NCBI RefSeq assembly: GCF_052065695.1
Contig: NZ_JBQHTM010000009.1
Coordinates: forward strand, 1 to 64,000
DNA length: 64,000 nucleotides
From: Intestinimonas sp052065695
Lineage (GTDB): Bacteria; Bacillota; Clostridia; Oscillospirales; Oscillospiraceae
Direction: 5' to 3'
The stretch's first letter is position 1; each line of letters opens with the position of its first letter. Under the pieces are notes generated by a model. That model was not told where the DNA came from and did no database searches. It was given only the letters and a program-made list of their open reading frames with translations. The position numbers and the translations under genes are program-made. Shown piece by piece: positions 58,722-64,000 of the stretch.

Positions 58722-59411
58722 TTGAAAAAAGTGCTGGTATTAGAAGATGAGGCCAATATCCGCAGCTTCGTAGTCATCAATCTGAAGCGCGCGGGATATG
58801 AGACCATTGAGGCGGGCACCGGTGAGGAGGCTCTGGCCCAGCTGCGCCGGAACCCTGATATAAAAGTGGCCCTTTTGGACATTATGCTCCCCGATGATAT
58901 GGATGGCTTTGAGGTCTGCCGCCGAATCCGGGCCAGCGATTCCAAGATCGGGATCATCATGCTCACCGCCCGGACTCAAGAGATGGATAAGGTGACCGGC
59001 CTCATGACCGGTGCCGACGACTATGTGACCAAGCCCTTCTCTCCGGCGGAGCTCACCGCCCGGGTGGACGCCCTCTACCGCCGCACCGGCGGGGACGTGG
59101 AGGTAGACACCGGCGAGATCAGCCAGCCCCCCTTCCTCCTCAACACCCGGAACCGGACGCTGGAGAAAAACGGCCAGCGGGTGAAGCTCACCCAGGTGGA
59201 GTACTCCATCATGAAGCTGTTCATGGACAATCCGGGCAAGGCCCTCTCCCGGGACGAGATCCTGGATACGGTCTGGGGCCGGGATTCCTTCGGTGAACTG
59301 AAGACAGTGGACGTGAATATCCGCCGCCTGCGCATCAAGATCGAAGACGATCCTACTAATCCTACCTATATCACCACCGTGTGGGGTTACGGGTACAAGT
59401 GGGGATTCTGA
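58722..59411 (+). CDS. OmpR/PhoP-family response regulator
   Basis: This 229-residue protein begins at TTG 58722 with GGAAGGGAG upstream. The receiver domain (VLVLEDEANIRSF, phospho-Asp in VALLDIMLPDDMDG, Lys in VTKPFSPAE) is followed by a winged helix ending TTVWGYGYKWGF. The partner kinase is at 59701, separated by 289 bp. That spacer looks like an insertion flanked by a copy of the last codons of this gene. Confidence 0.93.
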   Translation: MKKVLVLEDEANIRSFVVINLKRAGYETIEAGTGEEALAQLRRNPDIKVALLDIMLPDDMDGFEVCRRIRASDSKIGIIMLTARTQEMDKVTGLMTGADDYVTKPFSPAELTARVDALYRRTGGDVEVDTGEISQPPFLLNTRNRTLEKNGQRVKLTQVEYSIMKLFMDNPGKALSRDEILDTVWGRDSFGELKTVDVNIRRLRIKIEDDPTNPTYITTVWGYGYKWGF

Positions 59412-59668
59412 ACCGGGCATCCGGTCGTCTTCGATAGGGCCCCGCTATGCGGGGCGGCGCAGGGGCAATTCACTTGCCCCGAGCATGTGCAATAAAATCG
59501 GGGCCCCCGCAAAACAGAGTTTTGTGGGAGGCACTCCGTACAGTGACCCAAAGAGAGCCCAGTGAAGCGGGTCTCTTTGGGAGAGAAGGCGCAAGGGAGC
59601 AGGGGAGGGATGACCCTTGGGCCGTTCCGAATGAAGCGGACTTTGCGCCGACGACGTGGGGATTCTGA
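59399..59668. mobile_element. Probable short insertion (repeat element) between response regulator and kinase genes
   Basis: The 13-mer GTGGGGATTCTGA, which contains the end and stop of the response-regulator gene (59399-59411), recurs exactly at 59656-59668. The 244 bp between the copies are GC-rich, with hairpins (GGGGCCCCGC type at 59440-59460, CCCAAAGAGA...TCTCTTTGGG at 59547-59581). They end in the dispersed motif also seen at 56133. No ORF is supported. This looks like a small non-coding element or duplication. Confidence 0.55.
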
Positions 59669-59700
59669 CCTTAAATTGAGTACAAAAGAAAGGAGGCGGA

Positions 59701-61116
59701 GTGACTGTGGCAAAGATGAAAGGAATCCGGAAGCGGTGGATGCTCAACAGCATCTCCGCCGTGCTGCTTATCGTGCTCTTCGCTGTGGCAGCCTTTTCCG
59801 CCGCCATCGCCAGTTATTTTTACTCCACCATGAGTACGGGACTCAAGTCCCGAGTCACTGCGGCCCTGCCTTTTTTCAGCAGCGCCATGACCCAGAGTGA
59901 ATACCTCCAGACGGCCAACGATTATGTGAGCACCTTTGCCGATAAGGACCGCCTGGAACTGCAGATCATCAATCCCACCGGAAGCATCGATCAATCCACC
60001 AACGATTTGACCATTCCCGGCTCCTACCCCGGCACGCCAGATGTGACGGGAGCCATTGAGCAGCGGGTGCTCACCCCCTGGACTGGCACTGCTCCGGACA
60101 CAGGGGAGCGGATCATGTCGGTGTCCATGCCGGTGGTCATCCGGAACGGTACACTGCTGGGTGTCATCCGTATGGTGACCTCCCTGAACCGCTGTGACCT
60201 CCAGGTGGCCAAGATTGTGGCGGTGGCCCTTCTCATTGGCGCTGCCATCGTGCTGCTGGTCTCCTTTTCCAATCTCTATTTTGTCCGCTCCATTGTGGAG
60301 CCGGTCACCGCCGTCACCGAGACTGCCAAGCGTATCGCCGCCGGCTCCTACGGCATCCAGATGGAGAAGAAGTACGATGACGAGGTGGGCGACCTCACCG
60401 ACGCCATCAACGATATGTCCTTGAAGATCGACCAGTCGGAGAAGATGAAGTCGGAGTTCATCTCCTCTGTGTCCCACGAGCTGCGCACCCCTCTCACCGC
60501 CATCAACGGCTGGGCAGAGACCATCATGAATGGCGAGGTCCGGGACGCCGCCGACGTAAAGAAAGGCATGGGCATCATCGTCTCCGAAGCCCGGCGGCTC
60601 ACCAACATGGTGGAGGAGCTGCTGGAGTTCTCCCGTATCGAGGATGGACGATTCACCTTGTCTGTGGAGCCCATGGACATCAAGGCTGAGTTGGAGGATG
60701 CCGTATACACCTACACCGAGTTTTTCCGCCGGGAGGGGATTACCCTCACCCATACCGACTGCGAGGAGGAATTTCCCCCTATCCCCGGCGACCCGGAGCG
60801 GATGCGCCAGGTCTTCTGCAACCTGCTGGACAACGCTGCCAAGCACGGCGGCTCCGGCAAGCGTATCGACACTGCCATCCGCGGGGAGGAGGATGCGGTG
60901 GTCATCACCATCCGGGATTACGGTCCCGGTATCCCGGAGGATGAGCTCCCCCACGTCAAATATAAGTTCTATAAGGGCAGCTCCAAGGCCAGAGGCTCCG
61001 GCATCGGCCTGGCGGTCTGTGAGGAGATCATCACCCGCCACAATGGCCGCCTGGACATTGGCAACGCCGAGGGCGGCGGCTGCATCGTCACCATCCGTCT
61101 GCCCATGAGTGGCTGA
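59701..61116 (+). CDS. Sensor histidine kinase with extracytoplasmic sensor and HAMP domain
   Basis: This 471-residue kinase has two membrane helices (about 15-40 and 170-195) around a sensor domain of about 130 residues. HAMP (FVRSIVEPVTAVTETAKRIA), HisKA (FISSVSHELRTPLTAINGWA) and HATPase_c (NLLDNAAKHGG, DYGPGIPEDE, GSGIGLAVCEEI) follow. It matches PhoR/ResE-type kinases. GTG 59701 (or GTG 59707) follows AAGGAGGCGG. It pairs with the regulator at 58722. Confidence 0.93.
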   Translation: MTVAKMKGIRKRWMLNSISAVLLIVLFAVAAFSAAIASYFYSTMSTGLKSRVTAALPFFSSAMTQSEYLQTANDYVSTFADKDRLELQIINPTGSIDQSTNDLTIPGSYPGTPDVTGAIEQRVLTPWTGTAPDTGERIMSVSMPVVIRNGTLLGVIRMVTSLNRCDLQVAKIVAVALLIGAAIVLLVSFSNLYFVRSIVEPVTAVTETAKRIAAGSYGIQMEKKYDDEVGDLTDAINDMSLKIDQSEKMKSEFISSVSHELRTPLTAINGWAETIMNGEVRDAADVKKGMGIIVSEARRLTNMVEELLEFSRIEDGRFTLSVEPMDIKAELEDAVYTYTEFFRREGITLTHTDCEEEFPPIPGDPERMRQVFCNLLDNAAKHGGSGKRIDTAIRGEEDAVVITIRDYGPGIPEDELPHVKYKFYKGSSKARGSGIGLAVCEEIITRHNGRLDIGNAEGGGCIVTIRLPMSG

Positions 61117-61149
61117 ACTGGAGAAATGGAACATTAGTTCGATTTTCTC

Positions 61150-61178
61150 TTGCTTTTCCCAACCTCCTTTGCTATGAT
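61150..61178 (+). promoter_or_regulatory. Promoter of the DUF1385-prmC-recA cluster
   Basis: TTGCTT (61150-61155) and TATGAT (61173-61178) are 17 bases apart, 78 bp before the ATG at 61256. Confidence 0.7.
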
Positions 61179-61255
61179 GGAAGTTGGGCCGATTCGCCCC
61201 CCACTTTCTGTATCGGGGCTTAAGATCTTTATCAATCAGAGGAGAACCTGAATCC

Positions 61256-62236
61256 ATGGCAGAAAAACAGAGCCAGGCCTGCGCTACGCCCTTCCGTACC
61301 ATGATCGGCGGGCAGGCCCTCATCGAAGGGATCATGATGATGGGTCCCGACAAGAAATCCATCGTGGTCCGCCGCCCCGACGGGGGGCTGGAGGTCAAGA
61401 CCGAGGAGCGCAAGCTCATCAAAGACCGCCATCCGATCCTGGGCTGGCCCTTCATCCGGGGTGTGGTCAACTTTTGCGTGTCCATGTATACCGGCGTCAC
61501 CGCTCTAATGTACTCGGCGGAATTTTACCCCGAGGACGATGAGCCGGAGGAGCCTTCCCGCTTCGAGAAGTGGCTGGACGAGAAGCTGGGCAGCGAGAAG
61601 GCAATGGCCTTCTTCACAACCCTGGCCGTCATCATCGGTATGGCCTTCTCCGTGGGCCTTTTCTTCGTGCTCCCCACGCTCCTGTCCGGCGGCGTCATGT
61701 GGTTTTTCCCTAATATCCCGCTGTGGGTCCGCAACCTGGTGGAGGGGGCCACCCGGGTGGTCATCTTTCTGGGCTACCTGATTTTGTGCTCCAAGACCAA
61801 GAGCATTCGAAGGGTGTTCTCTTACCATGGCGCCGAGCACAAGACCATCTTCTGCTACGAAAAGGGCCTGGAACTCACCATTGAGAACGTTCGGATCCAG
61901 CCTAAGCACCACCCCCGCTGCGGAACCAGCTTCCTCTTCGTGGTCATTGTGGTGTCCATCCTGCTCTCCAGCATCGTTTTCTCCTTCTGGAAGTTTACCA
62001 ACCCCTGGCTGCGGACCCTGGTCCACCTGGTCCTGCTTCCGGTGGTGGTGGGCCTCACCTGGGAGATCAACCGCTATGTGGGCGGACATGACAACCTGTT
62101 GTGCCGGGCCATCCGGCGGCCGGGTATGGCTATCCAGCGATGGACTACCTTTGAGCCCGACGACTCCATGATCGAGGTGGGCATTGAGGCCCTCAAGCAG
62201 GTGCTGCCGGAAGAAAAGGGAAAGGATCAGTGGTAA
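61256..62236 (+). CDS. DUF1385 integral membrane protein
   Basis: This 326-residue protein starts after AGAGGAGAACC. It has the DUF1385 pattern: MIGGQALIEGIMMMGPDKKS and RGVVNFCVSMYTGVTALMYS. Membrane helices lie at about 120-150, 160-185, 225-250 and 255-280. The conserved YHGAEHKTIFCYEKGLELTI contains the His-x3-His-like motif. C-terminal GMAIQRWTTFEPDDSMIEV follows. The function is unknown. In many clostridia it adjoins prmC, as here (43-bp gap). Confidence 0.93.
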   Translation: MAEKQSQACATPFRTMIGGQALIEGIMMMGPDKKSIVVRRPDGGLEVKTEERKLIKDRHPILGWPFIRGVVNFCVSMYTGVTALMYSAEFYPEDDEPEEPSRFEKWLDEKLGSEKAMAFFTTLAVIIGMAFSVGLFFVLPTLLSGGVMWFFPNIPLWVRNLVEGATRVVIFLGYLILCSKTKSIRRVFSYHGAEHKTIFCYEKGLELTIENVRIQPKHHPRCGTSFLFVVIVVSILLSSIVFSFWKFTNPWLRTLVHLVLLPVVVGLTWEINRYVGGHDNLLCRAIRRPGMAIQRWTTFEPDDSMIEVGIEALKQVLPEEKGKDQW

Positions 62237-62279
62237 ATTCGGAAAAACCCTGATATCAAAACAGACAGAGGGTGATTCT

Positions 62280-63143
62280 ATGGCGACCACCTACAACAAT
62301 CTATACCTGGATACCCGAAAACGCCTGCGGGCCCACGGGGTGGAAATGGCCCAGCTGGAGGCCCGGGAACTGGTGTGTTTTGCCGCCGACAAGACCCGGG
62401 AGCAGTTTTTCCGGGATCTGTCTCTTTACGCATCCAAAGAGGTGGAGGAGAAGGTGGAAGAGCTGACCCAACGGCGTCTGGCCGGGGAGCCGGTGGCTTA
62501 CATCATCGGGGAGTGGGAGTTTTACGGCCTGCCCCTGGACATCTCCAGGGACGTTCTCATTCCCCGGTCCGATACCGAGGTGCTGGCCGAGCGGGCCATT
62601 CTGCTGGCCAAGGCGGCGGGAGAGGGGGCCCGGGTGCTGGACCTGTGCGCCGGAAGTGGCTGCGTGGGTCTGGCGGTGGCCGCTCACGCCCCCAACTGCC
62701 GGGTGGTGCTGGCCGACCTATCCGAGGCGGCCTTGCGCATCTGCAAACAGAATGTCCGCCGCAACAACCTCAACGCCCGGGTGACCTGCGTCCAGGCCGA
62801 CGCCACCCAGGCACCGGCGGCCAGCCTGTGGGATTTTGACGTCATTGCCTGCAATCCACCCTACATCCCCCACAAGGACCTGCCCGACTTGGACGTGTCG
62901 GTGCGGGACTACGAGCCCTGGGCCGCCTTGGATGGCGGCCTGGATGGGCTGGACTTTTACCGGGACATCGCCCAGCGTTGGGGCACCGCCCTGCGGCTGG
63001 GTGGCAGTCTTATCTTTGAGGTTGGCATCGGACAGGCAGCCGATGTGGAGAAGATCATGGCCCAGAACGGATTTGAAAATATTGTGACCCACCAGGACAC
63101 CCAGGGCATCTGGCGTGTAGTGGAGGGGACCGCCAACCATTGA
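62280..63143 (+). CDS. prmC: Release factor glutamine methyltransferase PrmC
   Basis: This 287-residue methyltransferase has an N-terminal helical domain (about 1-90), LIPRSDTEVLAERAI, the SAM-binding VLDLCAGSGCVGLAVAAHAP and the catalytic NPPY motif in IACNPPYIPHKDLPDL. It methylates the GGQ glutamine of release factors. GAGGGTGATTCT precedes the ATG. Confidence 0.95.
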   Translation: MATTYNNLYLDTRKRLRAHGVEMAQLEARELVCFAADKTREQFFRDLSLYASKEVEEKVEELTQRRLAGEPVAYIIGEWEFYGLPLDISRDVLIPRSDTEVLAERAILLAKAAGEGARVLDLCAGSGCVGLAVAAHAPNCRVVLADLSEAALRICKQNVRRNNLNARVTCVQADATQAPAASLWDFDVIACNPPYIPHKDLPDLDVSVRDYEPWAALDGGLDGLDFYRDIAQRWGTALRLGGSLIFEVGIGQAADVEKIMAQNGFENIVTHQDTQGIWRVVEGTANH

Positions 63144-63181
63144 CGCCGGCGCTGCCGGCACTGAGAACGGAGTGAAGTAGT

Positions 63182-64000
63182 TTGGCAGAAAAAAAGAAAT
63201 CCATAGTTGAGGCGGCCGCCCCCGCCAGCGATAAGAAAAAGGCCCTGGAGACCTGTATGGCCCAGATTGAGCGGACCTACGGTAAGGGCTCCATTATGCG
63301 CCTGGGCGAGAATTCCGGTGTGGTGGTGGAGGCCATTCCCACCGGTTCCCTGTCCCTGGACCTGGCCCTGGGTATCGGCGGCGTGCCTCGGGGACGAATC
63401 ATCGAGATCTACGGCCCCGAGTCCTCCGGTAAGACCACCTTGGCTCTCCACATTGTGGCCGAAGCCCAGAAGCGGGGAGGCGAGGTGGCCTTCATTGACG
63501 CTGAGCACGCCCTGGACCCCTCCTACGCCCGTGCTCTGGGGGTGGACATCGACTCCATGCTCATCTCCCAGCCCGACACCGGTGAGCAGGGCCTGGAGAT
63601 CTGCGAGGCCCTGGTCCGCTCTGGCGCCATCGACGTGGTGGTGGTAGACTCCGTGGCCGCCCTTACCCCTAAAGCGGAGATTGAGGGTGACATGGGCGAC
63701 TCCCACGTGGGTCTGCTGGCCCGCCTCATGAGCCAGGCTTTGCGGAAACTGGCCGGTTCCATCGCCAAGACCAACTGTATCGTCATTTTTATCAACCAGC
63801 TGCGGGAAAAGGTGGGCGTCATGTACGGCAATCCGGAGGTCACCACCGGCGGTCGGGCCCTGAAGTTCTACGCCTCCGTCCGTATGGATGTGCGGAAGGT
63901 GGAAACGTTGAAGAACGGCTCCGAGATGATCGGCAACCACGTTCGGGTGAAGGTGGTCAAGAACAAGGTGGCCCCCCCCTTCCGGCAGGCGGAGTTCGAC
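63182..64000 (+). CDS. recA: Recombinase RecA, 5' part (runs off the window)
   Basis: TTG 63182, preceded by CGGAGTGAAG, opens a frame that continues past the right edge. The first 273 codons include KALETCMAQIERTYGKGSIM, Walker A EIYGPESSGKTTLALHIVAE, VAFIDAEHALDPSYARALGV and NCIVIFINQLREKVGVMYGN. Homologous recombination and SOS function follow from the family. Only about three-quarters of the gene is present. No LexA-type operator was noticed in the 38-bp gap, but transcription may start upstream. Confidence 0.97.
   Translation, partial: MAEKKKSIVEAAAPASDKKKALETCMAQIERTYGKGSIMRLGENSGVVVEAIPTGSLSLDLALGIGGVPRGRIIEIYGPESSGKTTLALHIVAEAQKRGGEVAFIDAEHALDPSYARALGVDIDSMLISQPDTGEQGLEICEALVRSGAIDVVVVDSVAALTPKAEIEGDMGDSHVGLLARLMSQALRKLAGSIAKTNCIVIFINQLREKVGVMYGNPEVTTGGRALKFYASVRMDVRKVETLKNGSEMIGNHVRVKVVKNKVAPPFRQAEFD

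Noticed and set aside
59671..61500. Long antisense frame across the second histidine kinase gene
   Set aside because: It overlaps a complete kinase with all motifs, and its translation has no recognisable domain.
1..64000. CRISPR array or Cas genes
   Set aside because: No regularly spaced direct repeats and no Cas-like protein were seen anywhere in the window.

Overview
The window looks like a chromosomal segment of an anaerobic, high-GC gut Firmicute of the order Oscillospirales (Flavonifractor/Intestinimonas-like). This is inferred from the NADP-type glutamate dehydrogenase, the ANTAR-controlled ethanolamine locus, the Firmicute-type promoters and terminators, strong GGAGG ribosome sites, and a recA at the right edge. 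No species is claimed.

Layout. 1-4.2 kb: remnant of an S-layer-homology gene, an ArsR / thioredoxin reductase-like / thioredoxin operon, a YafP-like acetyltransferase, a lone Schlafen/AlbA_2 domain protein and an orphan tyrosine integrase. 4.2-9.1 kb: a COG2509 flavoprotein, gdhA and ackA, all on the minus strand. 9.2-22.8 kb: tmcAL, a MocR regulator, a two-component system with an unusual duplicated membrane module, a TIGR00300 enzyme, a nucleotidyltransferase, a Crp/Fnr regulator divergent from a PNPOx/ferredoxin pair, glpK, a DUF2284 protein, a CYTH protein and two tiny membrane proteins. 22.8-24.5 kb: two acetyltransferases.

24.7-44.7 kb is the centrepiece: a complete ethanolamine-utilisation microcompartment (EUT) locus, in the order eutG, eutS, eutP, eutV, eutW, eutA, eutB, eutC, eutL, a long BMC protein, eutE, eutM, eutM, eutT, eutJ, a TIGR02536-type gene, eutN, an RnfC/PduS-like gene, a PduT-like gene, eutH, eutQ, then a second eutL. 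EutB/EutC with adenosylcobalamin (made by EutT, with the RnfC/PduS-like protein as likely cobalamin reductase) split ethanolamine into ammonia and acetaldehyde inside the shell. EutE and EutG convert the aldehyde to acetyl-CoA and ethanol. Three leaders (eutG, eutS, eutW-eutA) each carry hexaloop hairpins that overlap an intrinsic terminator, the architecture expected for the EutV ANTAR antiterminator. After eutQ, an adenosylcobalamin riboswitch with its own promoter is followed by two terminators and no convincing gene, the arrangement of the EutX/Rli55 regulatory RNAs. Together these imply ethanolamine sensing (EutW to EutV) gated by cobalamin sensing (riboswitch RNA).

44.7-64 kb: yaaA, a Na/phosphate cotransporter behind a structured leader with a terminator, a diguanylate cyclase, a dihydrouridine synthase, a nitroreductase with an apparent frameshift, a siderophore-type ABC transporter with a DtxR-like operator, a Cna/carboxypeptidase-regulatory repeat protein, an orphan phage/contractile-system tube protein beside tRNA-Leu, a lipoprotein, a second two-component system split by a roughly 257-bp repeat-like insertion, a DUF1385 protein, prmC and the start of recA. 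Start sites were chosen from ribosome-binding sites and family alignment; family assignments come from recognised motifs, not from searches.
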